Shown here piece after piece: positions 24,301-46,350 of a DNA stretch of 64,000 bases. Numbering within the stretch: position 1 is the first letter of the stretch; each line of letters starts with the position of its first letter. The notes under the pieces are model-generated. The model saw only the letters and a program-made list of their open reading frames with translations, was not told where the DNA came from and made no database searches. The DNA is taken from contig CM057826.1 of the NCBI GenBank assembly GCA_030068075.1, positions 71,521,312 to 71,585,311 on the forward strand, read 5' to 3'. A program made the position numbers and the translations under genes. Source of the stretch: Paguma larvata. Its lineage: Eukaryota > Chordata > Mammalia > Carnivora > Viverridae.

Positions 24301-25544
24301 TCATAAGTAGCGGAAAGATACAAACGGGAAAGGTGAGCAGTTAATCTTTTAGCCCATTTTTTCCCCTAAATTGTGTTCATACTCCTATAAAATTGATCAG
24401 CGACACTGCAGTGTGAGAGCACTAGAGAGGATAGCAGTCAAGATGTATGGAATATAACCTTTCCTTTTTAGCCTGAATATCTTATTGCTTAAAATGATAG
24501 AAGTCTAGTTAAAATCGCAAATCAATTCTTAACAGCATTTCACTAAACAAAAATTCATACGTTAAAAATGTACTTTGTTCTCAAGGAGAACATAACTCCT
24601 AGAGAACTTAAGCATGAACCATTTTCACAAAGAATTGCTCAGTCTGTGCCCTGCCACATTCAATCTACAATACGACAATTTTTATGAAGTATGAAATATT
24701 TTTCTATATTTTTTTCTTACTGAAACAGTGGAGTAACAAAGCAAAGTTAGTGGTTTAAATAGCTTCTCTCATTCAGATTTTGACAAAGTGACCAACAAAA
24801 CAGTGTTCAATAATAGATCCAAAATATACAGGTCATTTGATTTATGACCTGGATGAAAGTGGCAGTGCAGTGGGACAAAGATGGTAATTTCAAGAATGGT
24901 GCCGAGTCAAATGGATTATCATTGGGTAAAAATGAATCTTGCTCCTACTTTACACCATGAACAAAAATCAGTCCCACGTGGATTATAGGATTAATTGTCC
25001 AAGGGAAAGCAAAAAAGTGTTTTCATGTGAAACATAACACAAGTTTTGAATAATTAGCTGTAGGGTCATAATTTTCCCGAAGGCAGGCACTTGTTTCTGA
25101 TGACGTAGCCTTTAAGAGAATACTAGTTGTCATCTGCTAAAAAAAAAAAAAAAAAAAAAAAACGCTGATTTGACTTCTGTCTGCTTTAATTCCCTTGATC
25201 TATATTGAAATCCCTCTGATCTACCTCAGGTACCTCTTCCTCTTTGTAATATTTGTTACCTGACACCTCTGAAGGATATGCCACTCCTTCTGTTTTTTAC
25301 CAAAGATCTTTATACATTGTGTTATACAACCCCCCATGGTAAGTTATATTTCAAATTCTCAACTGATAACAATTTTGAAATGTATGTTATGATGACAGTT
25401 AGCTACTGATTATCTTTTGAAGAATATATATATAGCTTTAGAAGCCATGCCTGTCCTAATATCAGCATTCAGATAATGTTCTATCATTGAACAAAAAGCA
25501 AATGAAAATGAGAGGGTTTTTTTTTCTATTTTCCTTTTTTTAAG
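24301..25544. other. NUDT12: NUDT12 first intron, 3' part
   Basis: Intronic, with a long poly-A run at 25,139-25,162. It ends in the strong polypyrimidine tract and AG (25,543-25,544) that precede the start-codon exon. Confidence 0.6.
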
Positions 25545-25550
25545 GAAGAA

Positions 25551-35266
<9,716 letters not shown>

Positions 35267-37148
35267 GTCAAATAACGAGACTTTGAATATTAACTGACTT
35301 CTAATAACACTTATTCCTCAAGGGAGATTAGAAATATTTAGTGCTCTTTAGAATGTCACAACACAAAATACCATATTAGGATTCAGAAATATTTTCAACA
35401 TGTACTTTTCATCTTAACCATAGAATTTCTATTTTATAAAATACAACACTGCCTCAGATTTTGTTAAATCTTCTCCAAACATTTTTTTGGTTGTGTTCCA
35501 CAATTCTATCTCACTAAACCATATTTCTAATAAGAAAACTCATGTTGGAAAGATGTTTGTTCTAAAAATGTAAACAAACCTAAATTCCAGTGCCTCTTTT
35601 AAGCATTCGACCGATCACTAAAGTTCTATTTTTGAGAAATGAGACAAAATAATTGTAATGAGTTTTAAGCTTCATTTTCAGCCGTTTCATTACTACAAAG
35701 GTTTCTTTCAGTTGTCAGCTGATTTTTTTTCACTTCCCATTATATTCCATTTTTTGTCCTGGCTCCTTTGTTCTAGCAGTGGTGCTATTACAACGTTGCT
35801 ACTAGTCTGCTTTGATCACTGTTAAGAATTTTCTACCTTAACAACTCTGCTAGTGATCAGAATACTGTGCCTTCATGGAAGGAGAGCTTATGTGAGAGCA
35901 TACCCCTGTGTGGGGGACTTCCTCACAATCAGTGAAACCTAAAATCAATTAATATGTTTATTTATCTGTTATACTCTAAGTTGTTCTTAGGACAAATTAG
36001 AATTTTCTGCTTTTTCACTGAATTTAAATATATTTGAAAGGAATTCGCCTCAAAGATCAGATATTAAATGTTTCCCAGGTAGATTTACACATTCAGTAAA
36101 AATACAAGCTTTATGTCATTTTGCGATAAGGGATATATCTTCATTACAAAAAATTATGTAATCATCATTAATACTATTTATTAAACTCAAATGCAACATT
36201 CTGAGTCTGGCCCTCTTTCAACATATTCTAAGAAGCCTTTTATAAAATATTTTAGAACTGAATCAACGAGACTCAGAAAAAATAGTAATTCATAATTTTT
36301 CAACATAGAACTGTCATTTTATAAAGCATTTTGAAATTAAGTCTATAAAAGTATACGTTAATATAACTTGTTTACTATGTTAGAACTGGAAGAGATCTTA
36401 AGGATAATATATGTAGTTCAGTGATCTTCTTTTATAGATAAGGAAACAGAAATCATGGAAGATGAATTTAACTAATCTATTAAAGGTGAATCAATTAATT
36501 AATCAATGAAAGTTACACAATTACAACTTACTATTGTTAATACAATTAATTGTAATTATAGTTAAGTAAATTTTAACAGTCTGTACTGGATAGCCCAGTG
36601 GAAGACTCTCCCTGTAATAGGAAGTAGAAACTACTACTAAAAATATAGGTAGAATAAATTATAAGGAATAAGAACAAAATCAGTTTACCAAATATTATTA
36701 GTTACAATTTTAGATACTAAAATCATTCAACTTAAATATGATTTTCTTAGATAAAACTTTACTAACAATGATTTTTTTAGTAATTGATGAAAGTTGATTG
36801 GTATCAGAACTTTAGACAAAATTGACTTACATTGGACATTTAGATACATAAAAAAATTTAAACTTCATAAGTAAATAGAAAATTATGTGCCTTTATTAAG
36901 TGTGATGACTTGAGGTTCAGTTTCACTCCAAATGTACGTAGAGAATCTAAGATTACATCCTAGAGTTCTAGGTTTCCATGTTCAGATAGTAAAGTAAGAT
37001 TTAAAATATCTACAAAATGTAGTTATAGATTTAGTTTTGGATATTTAATCCTATATCCAGGGAAAATCAGTAAGTATAAACTATTGTTATAAATAATCAT
37101 TCTTAACATTACTTACCTCTAAGAGGTGAATAACTATATGTAAATAAA
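35267..37148 (+). other. NUDT12: NUDT12 3' UTR and possible polyadenylation sites
   Basis: Follows the TAA directly and is free of SINEs to 37,350. Canonical AATAAA hexamers occur at about 36,653 and 37,143. I cannot tell which is used, so the end is a guess. An old repeat-like piece (GAACTGGAAGAGATCTTAAG, then AGATAAGGAAACAGAAATCA) sits at about 36,385-36,470. Confidence 0.5.
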
Positions 37149-37349
37149 AGGAATAGCAAAGGAATGGTAGAGGTTCAAGTGCCATGAATGTATTCTGATG
37201 GAAATGAAGGTAACAATACATTAAAATATTTCCCTATTTTCTGTATTGTGTGTTATGTACTTTTTAATATGTTTTGGTAAATGTCTTCTGAAAAATGAAA
37301 AAAAAAACAATTTCAGTCATCCTCTCCTATTTAAAAAGTAACCACACTT

Positions 37350-37572
37350 GGAGGTGCCTGGGTGGCTCAGTTAAGCATCCATTTTCAGCTCAGGTCATGA
37401 TCTCGCGATGCATGGTTCAGGTCCGTGAGTTCAAGCTCCATGTCGGGCTCTCTGTTAATAACTCAGAGCATGGAGTCTGCTTCAGATTCTGTGTCCTCGC
37501 TCTCTGCCCCTCTCCCACTCGGGCATGTATTCTCTCTCTCTCTCAAAGTAATAAACATTAAAAAAATTTTTT
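37350..37572 (+). repeat. Can-SINE
   Basis: GGAGGTGCCTGGGTGGCTCA, TTTTCAGCTCAGGTCATGAT with a small local insertion (CGCGATGCATGGTTCAGGTC), GAGTCTGCTTCAGATTCTGT, a TC tract and AAAGTAATAAACATTAAAAA. Confidence 0.94.
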
Positions 37573-37609
37573 TAAATAGCTATATTTGGAAGACTTAAAT
37601 TTTTATTTT

Positions 37610-37672
37610 AGATCGTATGTATATGTATACACACATACAAACCTACATATACACATACATATAGTCAATATT
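37610..37672. repeat. TA/CA-rich simple repeat
   Basis: Alternating purine-pyrimidine tract (GTATGTATATGTATACACAC, ATACATATACACATACATAT). A related TG/TA tract lies at 38,045-38,092. Confidence 0.8.
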
Positions 37673-40234
37673 TTATCTTCAGATTTGAAGTTATTTGTCT
37701 AGTCTAATGTCTGTTTTTATTGTCTCATGTTACTAGTCTTTGCATTTTTAATTTTTCACTGTTTACTGTTCATGGAAGCACTAGAAGGATTAGAAGCCTA
37801 CATGTTTCCTTTAGTTGGAAAAATGATTTAAATAACTCTTTCAAAAATCAAGTTGGAGATTTGGGTGAAGACAGAACAACAAAGGGTAAGACCATGAGGT
37901 GTCTGTCGTTGGTTCTAGAACTGATGTAAACTGCAAAATAGTAGGTGAAAATGTTCTGTAAAACAAATCTATCAATTAGTTGGAATAAAATTTCCACAAT
38001 GCAAATTTTATTAGGGATGAGAGCCAACTATTAGATTCTGAACATATATGTATATGTGTGTGTGTGTGTTTGTGTAGATATATATATGCACCTATTGCTG
38101 AATAGGTAGGAGTGGTAGGTGTTGCACCTAAAAGACCCATTTCTCTCTAGGAGAAAAATATCTAGGACAGAGCACTCCAAAGTGCAAAATTAGGTGTATC
38201 TGTCTACACATGTAAAAGAGCTAGGTCTTGAGGCAAACCAGAAGTACTTGCGAATGGGCTGGCAAAGAGGGTGAGAGAGCGACTTCACTGCAGGTGGAGG
38301 GTGCTTGATAAGGGGTTCAAATGGTCGGGAGCTTTGACACCACAGGGGCGGACGAGAGGCAGAGGGTCTATTTCGGAGAGACAGGGATAACTTCGCCTAG
38401 AGCCTGCATTGTCAAAAAAAGAAAGAAATGAAAAGGTGTTCTTTTTGTGAAAATAAACTCAGTGCTGAAGGTGATTTTTTTCCCCTATACCACGCCTTGT
38501 CCTTTTTCTTCCAGGACACTCAGGTAGAATTCAAAACAGCTTCTATAAGAGCAAGTGCAGTTTATTATCATCTACAATAGATTTTCAAATGACTCATTTT
38601 ATTTGCCGAAAGTAGAATGGTCAAAAGGAACGTTATTCAGGTAATAAAGTTGGCATAGGAAAAATGGGTAATCAGAAACGTGAATTCTTTTATTGTTGGG
38701 AAAAACTTTTTTCAACCTTGACATGAACATTTGGACATGTTAATTGGGCTAGCAGGCAAATTCCTCATTCTATTTTCACCGAAGGGTATCTGCGTATAAT
38801 TGTACTCCTTGATAGAAGTAGCACTTGTAACTTTATTCCTTCAAGAATACTGTTTCCCTTTTCTTGCTAAGCTTACAATGCCAGAGCATGGGACAGTGGA
38901 TATTTCTCCCTGCACAATTCCCATTATAATGATGCTGTACAGAATAGTGGAGGCAGCTGTGAAATTTTCAAACAGATTCTAAGTTAAAAAAGCAGACTTT
39001 CTGCTAATGGAAACTTTTTTCATTCTAACTAGTCTGAGAAGAGACAGACAAAATCTACCATAAGCAACAGAAGGCCTGGCTTTCCATTCCTAGGCTCATG
39101 GAAACTGCACCAGACCAACTCTCTGTCTCACCCCTGATGGATGAAGAACATTCTAAAGACTTAATTTGTGAGGTAGTTGCATTTTTAGCAATGTGAATGT
39201 TCCACCCAGAAGCTGAAATTGAAAAGAGTACTTGTATCTATTTTAGAACAACTTAAGTGGACAAGTGATGTAGTCTGAAGTTTATTTTTTACTTTTTTTT
39301 TTTTTTTTTACTTTTTATCCTGCCCATTTTACTCCAGCCTGAAATTATAGTCTATTTGAGCAGTGTGATGTTTTGAACACCTCAGTAGAGTACCTTATAA
39401 ATATTTATACAGCTTTCAAATAGCAGTGAGCTGAAGTCCTCTCTATCCGTGGAGCTAAAAACAATTTAAAATGCCATTTATCCAACGGCCTGGCTGCTAA
39501 GTGTTACTTTGCTTTTTTTGCTGGGTTTGGTTGTGTTTATGAAACAAGTCCGAGTACTCTGCTGCCAGGCGGGAGGATGTGGAACTCCAGATAAGATGCC
39601 CTGATGATGTGCACAGATTCAGCCCTCAGAGGCTGCCTTGGTCTGACCATCGTCTGTTCTGCACTGTAGTGAAATCTTCGGTGTGAGTGTAGCCACCAGT
39701 GGTACACCAGTGGTATGTGTGTTCTGGGAGACGCTATCAAGGACGAAGAGAGAAAATATGCGTGCATCATTGTGGACCTCCAAGTTTTCATGGCTGTAGA
39801 GGTCTCTCCAATAATTATTATTTCAGAAAAATACTCATTTTATATGAATTACTGGTTTTTCATGTGGATCTTTTTCTTTAGTTCCCAGCCATTTCATATA
39901 TCCTCATGAATAATAAACATGTTTTATTATGATATTAAATCATAATAGTCTATATGATAGATCATAACGTTCTATGATTATCATCATTACATTATGATGA
40001 TTACATAAAATGCTATGTTTTTACACCATGAAGTGGTGGTGGTTCAGTAAATCTAATATTAGCACTAATAAATTGTGAGTTTAATACAAGTGCAGATTTC
40101 TGAACTTTGTAAAAAATTATGTTGCCCATTCTCTCCAATCTATTTCTCAGAACTACTTATGGACCCCTATTTACAACAGACTCCTAAAAAAATGTAGCTC
40201 TTTGGTTAGCTTATTCTCATAATACTAATATTAT
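37673..40234. other. Intergenic sequence with weak exon-like segments
   Basis: No SINE or LINE recognised. It contains a TG microsatellite (38,045-38,092), a GC-rich patch (38,225-38,400), a T tract (39,292-39,310) and two exon-like segments (37,815-37,885 and 38,515-38,580) described in the findings. None is sure enough to be called as a gene. Confidence 0.45.
38045..38092. repeat. (TG)n/(TA)n microsatellite
   Basis: ATATATGTATATGTGTGTGTG followed by TTTGTG and ATATATATATGC, a compound dinucleotide repeat. Confidence 0.88.
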
Positions 40235-40440
40235 TTACATAGGACTTTATAAAATGTTGACAGTTACTATTTCATTTTATCCTTAAAATAGCTTATGAAA
40301 TCCACGTCACTATCATCATCCCCATTGTACAGTTGGCTAAGGGATTAACTTTCTCAGAGTCCCATTGCTAATAAATTAGAAGAGCCAAAATTCGAACCCA
40401 AGTATTTCACTTCAAATCCTTTCATCTTTCCACTTCACAC
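40235..40440 (-). repeat. MIR relic
   Basis: Reverse MIR: ATTTCATTTTATCCTTAAAA, CATCATCCCCATTGTACAGT, TCAGAGTCCCATTGCTAATA, AATTAGAAGAGCCAAAATTC and GAACCCAAGTATTTCACTTC. Confidence 0.85.
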
Positions 40441-40709
40441 ACGATCTTACAGGATTTTCTTAATGCTGCATTGAGAGAAGAACTTCCCATCTCAGATTTC
40501 TCGTTCAATCCCTTAAGTTTTGGTAATTTTTCTGGTGGGGCCTTATATTCTTGTTACTCTGGACATTTCTGCAAGACTGCTTACTTAATTCTCAGATTTC
40601 TGTCTCCAACTCTCTACTAGACATACCTGCTTGGACATCTCAGTGCCTCCCAAATAGTACATGTGTGCAATTAAATTATCTTTTATCCCAAGTATATTCC
40701 TGCTTCTAG

Positions 40710-40877
40710 GAAGAGGAGGAGGAGGAGGCAAGGCGCAGAGAGAGAGGGAAAGAGAAAATCCCAAGCAGGCTTCGTGCTGTCAGCACATAGCCCGATGTGG
40801 GGCTTGATCCTGGGATCACTGACCTGAGCCAGAATCAAGAGTTGGCCGCTTAACCGACTGAGCCAACCAGGCGCCCC
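40710..40877 (-). repeat. Can-SINE, antisense, missing its A/T tail
   Basis: Starts in the purine tract (GGAAGAGGAGGAGGAGGAGG), then CAAGCAGGCTTCGTGCTGTC, AGCACATAGCCCGATGTGGG, ACTGACCTGAGCCAGAATCA and TGAGCCAACCAGGCGCCCC. Confidence 0.92.
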
Positions 40878-41274
40878 TCTATTTCCCCGTTTTAATAATC
40901 GTGTAATTTCCAATATTGAACTTTGGGGTATTATTCTGCTTGCTTTGTCTACCTTATTCTTTATCCTATCCCAGCCCACAGCCAAGCAATCTCCAAATCC
41001 AAATCTCCAAAGTAAGAAGTATCCCTTTTACTTCTTAATACTTCTCGAGTGTCAATATCTTTGCTTCTTTCTACTTGATACTTATTGAATCTTAATATTT
41101 CATGAATCAGTATATCTCTCTGTCCTTTGCCACCAATCTGAATTCAGTCTACTTACCTGGTTTCTTCGTCAAGTTCTTAAATTAATCTTCTTACTTCAGG
41201 TTTCACCCCCAACCCATTCTTCACACTGCAGCCAAAGAGGTCTTGCTAAATTCCTCAAAAAGACTCCCATTTGG

Positions 41275-41476
41275 GGCACCTGAGTGGCTCAGTTGGTGAA
41301 GCACCCGATGGGCTCAGGTCATGATCTCCCCGTTTGTGAGTTCAAGCCCCGCATGGGGCTCTGTGCTGACAGCTCAAAACCTGGAGCCCGCTTCAGATTC
41401 TGTGTTTCCCTCTGTCTCTGCCCCACACCCCTGCTCATACACTGTCTCTCAAAAATAAACATTAAAAAATAATAGT
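41275..41476 (+). repeat. Can-SINE with perfect 18-bp duplication
   Basis: GGCACCTGAGTGGCTCAGTT, GGCTCAGGTCATGATCTCCC, GCCCCGCATGGGGCTCTGTG, GCCTGCTTCAGATT-type core and a CTCTCAAAAATAAACATTAA tail. AAAAAGACTCCCATTTGG is identical on both sides (41,257-41,274 and 41,477-41,494). Confidence 0.97.
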
Positions 41477-41794
41477 AAAAAGACTCCCATTTGGACAAAA
41501 TTTCACGTCCAATTTCCTCGGCCGAGCAATTTATCCCTGGAGTTTCAACTCTGATCACTTCCATTTCCTCTAACCTCATATATACCACAATTTATGTGTT
41601 TGCAAAATAGCCACAGAAAAACCTTCTAAAAAATTTTTTAGGCATTAATAACATAAGAATCACCTGAATAATTATAAGCAATATCATTTTACAACAACTA
41701 TAATAGAAATGTCTCATTTATTTAAAGATTCTAAACTGTACTTCTAAACCATGTTTTCATTTATATATTTCATAGGATATGAAAAATTCTAAGT

Positions 41795-41955
41795 TGGGGC
41801 CTATATTATTTATCCCAGTTTTACGAATAAATACACTGAGTCTAAGAGAAGTCACATGATCCTCAAAGTCAAGACAGAATGTGGAAGTGTAACTCAAATT
41901 TAAATCTTCCTAAGCAAAGTCTATAACCTCGGCCATACCATACACCACACCGCTT
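41795..41955 (-). repeat. MIR relic
   Basis: TTATCCCAGTTTTACGAATA, AATACACTGAGTCTAAGAGA, GTCACATGATCCTCAAAGTC and AACTCAAATTTAAATCTTCC match a diverged antisense MIR core. Confidence 0.72.
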
Positions 41956-41995
41956 CTGGCTCAGTATCTACCTCACAAAGATAAATGAATTACTT

Positions 41996-42178
41996 TTTTT
42001 TTTTTTTAAGTTTTTTATTTATTGAGAGAGCATGAGCATGGGAGGGGCAAAGGGAGGACACAGAATCTGAAGGAGGCTTCAGTCTCTGAGCTGTCAGCAC
42101 AGAGCCCAACGCGGGGCTTAAACTCATAATAAACTGTGAGATCATGACCTGAGCTGAAGTGGGATGCTTAACCAACTG
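41996..42178 (-). repeat. Can-SINE, antisense, lacking its tRNA-like head end
   Basis: T tract, AAGTTTTTTATTTATTGAGA, GCTGTCAGCACAGAGCCCAA, GTGAGATCATGACCTGAGCT and CTTAACCAACTGAG, where it stops about 20 bp short of the usual GGTGCCCC end. Flanked by TGAATTACTTT / TGAGTTACTTT, so the loss probably occurred at insertion. Confidence 0.93.
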
Positions 42179-42189
42179 AGTTACTTTAT

Positions 42190-45100
42190 GATTAACCCCA
42201 CAGGGTAAAGAGCCAAACTAGATCATTAAGTTTTCATTGGGGGGGAGGGGTTCCTTCCACTCCCATTCATACCACGTGAACATCATAGCTGTGTTTCATA
42301 GTACCCCTGTCCGAACTCCTAAGCCACAAAAACACACAGTACTACATCACTGTTAACTGAAGGTATACCTGAAAATAAACAGACTGTTGGGAATGGCTAC
42401 GACAGATAATAATAGACTGATTAAAGGATGGTAGATCATTCCTGACACTGCATAAGATTAAGTATGCTAATCAGATTTTGGATTTAGACAACCCAGATAA
42501 ATCCCAAGTAGAACAAGAGGAAGTACTCAAATCTTTACTTCATTTTCTTGCTTTTCAAAATACATATTTGCATTTTATCTATGTCTCCTTCAGAGCTGAG
42601 GAATTTATGAAGGCTTTACCCAGGTGAGTTGATTATATGATTTTTTAATTTTTCCTTTCTTCTTTTTTTTTAATTTTTCTTTTGCGGTTTTGAATGAAGT
42701 ATCCTCTATTTTAATCCTTGCTGTCCTAGATTAGTTGCTTAGCAAAGGATGAGAGCAAAGGGAAAATTATGTGAATGTTCTATATGAAGACAATTTAACA
42801 ACATATTTCTTTCCAGTCACAAAAAAAAATCCAACAGCTGTTTGTAACTTGCTGTGTTACCAAATAGGATGGATACAGAAAAAGGATAGATGGGGAAAAA
42901 AATTCTAAATAGTCAGTGTGTTTAGGCCTCTTTTATTTATGCTAAGAAAGACATCATATGCACATTTGAATAGCTACCATCCATTCCTAATTTGGTTATT
43001 TGAAGTAAATTGTGCATTTGGAAAGCAAGGAAAATGCAACTGACAAGCTAGGCTTCTAAGCATAATTGAAATTCATTCTGAATTCATGGAAGGTCAGTTT
43101 CATTTCAAAGCAATAGCCCTTGTTTTGAATTCCTATAATTCTGCTTTGTTTCCATTGCTGAATTAAATTTACTAATCACCAGAATGATTATCTCATCTGA
43201 TTTGGTTAGAAGAATTTTTCTTCCTTAATTTTACACTTAATTTTACCTATATAAATGTTTATATTTAATTTTTGAGATATACTGATCACCCAAAATATTG
43301 TGATCTAATCTCATGAAAGAAGACATTAAGGAGTAATATTTTCTCTATGAACAACTGCAATTACTCTGAGATTTAGACCATTTCCTAGGCTAAGTGTCTT
43401 GACTGATACCTTTTGTATAAGTAATTTCAAATCAAAGTTTGCAAAATAATGTATTTGTGATTTCACTGTCAGTTGATCTTTAACTAGTTTCAAGATTTTG
43501 ATGGCAATATATATTTACAAAGAATCCTCTCGCCATCAAGAGTTCAGCCAGTCTTTCTTACCTTCTTCAGTCTCACTTAGAACTTAAGCACTGGATGGTT
43601 TTTAACCTCTTTTTCTTAACCCAGCATTTAAACATCAGTTATTTTCTTCTAGTGTCACATTACCATCGTGTTGAGTAAGTATCCTAAAACCTTTCATTTG
43701 GAAAGTAAACTGAAAAATACATCTCTACTGTCTACTTTTTGTTTGCCCACATATTCTTTCTGTGGCTAGAAATTCGCTTCTTAAAAAAATTCTATGTGAA
43801 GTCATTTAACTTCTCAAAGAAATCTGTAGTAACCATGTGATGAAATTACAATTAATATGCTTATAGAATAGTATTGGTGTCTTCAAGGGGAAAAAATCAT
43901 TCCATAACCAGGCTTCCAAAAAGGTTAAAATGACACACCGGCAATTTAACTATGATAGGTCAAATTCCCAACTCTCTCAGTTTGATGGCTCTTTCACGAA
44001 TGGTTCCTGATCATTTTTGCAAAAAGCAGAATGAAAATTTTGAATGTGCAGACTTGTGAAAATGTACGCTCATTACACAAAATGCACTGATCTGTTGTTA
44101 TTATCTCATGAGACTGCCCAAAGCTCAGTGAACTTGAGATGGGAGGGAATGTTAGCACTGATTATCTGCCCAATATAAACCTAATCATAAAGTGATTAAA
44201 TTAACCTGGCAGATTAATTCTAAGCATCATTTCTCATTCCTTCATCATGGGCCAGAGTGTAATTTACACACATCTGTAGAATGGAGGACACACTAGAGCT
44301 TGAGCTACTGTAGCTTATATAGCTTATATAGCTTGAGCTACTATATAAAAGGTCAGCAGAAAATATCAAAAATAGAACATTTAATATAAAGCCCTTTCGT
44401 TGCTTTCAAAAACATGCACTGAACTGTATTAAGCTTCAGAAATTTAGTGAATTTGTGAAATGAGCATAGAAAAGATTTTAAAATGATGATTCTGTAATGA
44501 AAATGATGTCTCTAAAGTTTTTTACTGAAGTCTCTTTGTAGCCCAGATATCTTGTTTACATTAATATTCTCATCAAATTATTTTTTCAGATGTAACACAG
44601 TAATTTTAAGGTAATTCAAGTTACCTCGAGTTTTGAAATCTAAACCAATAAGAAGGTTTAAAAATTACCCAAGTACCCTAATAAAAATTAAAAGTTACCT
44701 CTTATAAATAGCTGATGATGATAACATTTCCATTGAAACATTTGAAAGAATACATTCATTCCTTCCTTCTGAATGACTGGAAGTGGAAATTAACCTATGG
44801 CCATTTTTTAGGCTACTATTAGAAAAGCTTGGAGGGCAGGAAGAAGTATTTTGAGTGTTTAAATATTTATTTCAGCTTTTTTCCACTCTTCAGAATTTGG
44901 CACTGTGGTTGTATATTGGTTTTTATTGGTTCTGTGCTGAAAAGGAATGAAGATGTTACACATTTTCTGTTTTGAGCAATCGAAACCTCTGTTGTCAGCA
45001 GAACTGATGAGATATGCTCCTGAGGGGTAAGACATCTCATTGAAAGAATCATAGGGATTTCATGTTTGGGGGAAATTACACACAGAGGTTTCCATATAAA

Positions 45101-46195
45101 GATCAAGACACAGTATATTCAAACACTACTTGGAACTGAGGTTTAGGGTTGAATGCTTCAAAATTAAGAGGATGTTATTTAAACCCATCAAGAGTTGGTA
45201 TTTCAGCAATTACTAAGTCTTCAGAGAAGCATAGCGCTTCTGAAACATTGTGAAGTAGTATGGCTCCACTTCAATAAGTAAAAAAAGGAGACAGCATTCA
45301 CCCTTAGAAAACTCAAAGGCATTCTTCATTTAATTAATAGGTAGGGAAAGTCTTGAGCAGGAAAAAAGTAGTCCCTGAGATCTATTCAATTATCCTTTTG
45401 TGCCTAGCCTTTGCTAACTTTTACAAGGTATCTAATGACATATTTAAGGGTACATATGTCCTTTATTTTTCCTCTTTCTTCTTCTAATAGAAATATACCT
45501 GTCTGGTAAACTTTTTATTATTTGAAATATATGAATGTTGCAATAAAGTGTTAACCTCTTGTCTAGTTGCAGACATTATAATTAGTGGAAGAGGAATAAT
45601 GTGAATTATCACTTAGGACTGAGAGAATAGAAAGGGGATTCTCAAGAGAGGTTCTGAAAGTCCCTGTGCTGGTCAAGGTCAACGTAGGGGAAAACCGTAA
45701 TTACAGATTCCTCAGACCTAGCAATTCAAAAAATTTCGAATAGCTAGGGTTCTAACTAGAATTAAATAGGGTGATTTCTCTTCATACGGTGAGATTTAAT
45801 TCATTCTGCACATGGGATTAGCCAAACCTGTACTCTGATAATCTTTCAAAAGCCGAAAAGGAAGTGAAGCAAAGCAAAATACAAAACTGATTTCTAGTTT
45901 AATAATGTCATGATAATAGCACACAGAGTATGGCTGTATCTTCTCAAATAAGAGACACATACCACTGCTGGTATGCAAAATGGTTTGGGGTGGTACAACA
46001 TAAATGCTTTTTTTATTAGTGTTTTCGTTTTAATGTTTAGCTACAACCCAGAATTTCACATGAATTATTGTCTAATATGAAGCTATAGTAAAATTTTAAT
46101 GAATCAAGAAACTACTAAGCAAACAGTAGCATGGAGATTTCATAGGTATAGTAAGACTCATGAAGGTAGTACACAAGTGACTGAAGTCAGGAAAC
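42190..46195. other. Repeat-poor intergenic or intronic sequence
   Basis: About 4 kb with no recognised SINE, LINE or MIR. It contains one exon-like 30-nt segment (42,594-42,623, see findings). Three copies of AGCTTATATAGCTT-type words sit near 44,310-44,345. Otherwise nothing is assigned. Confidence 0.45.
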
Positions 46196-46350
46196 AGTGA
46201 GCAAGTTGTGTGCATTCATTCACCCAAAAATGTTTACCAGCTACTGTGTTTTTCCACCTATATGGAACAGGAATACATCAAAGTATAAAGTAGACAAGTT
46301 CTTTGCCCTTGTGGATCTTATATTTCAACCCACATCTAATGGTTCCCCAG
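46196..46350 (+). repeat. Ancient interspersed repeat (ATTCATTCAA family), 5' end
   Basis: CATTCATTCACCCAAAAATG, TTTACCAGCTACTGTGTTTT, GGAACAGGAATACATCAAAG and AGTTCTTTGCCCTTGTGGAT, then CTTATATTTC, follow the beginning of the same family as the 12.7-kb copy. Confidence 0.6.
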
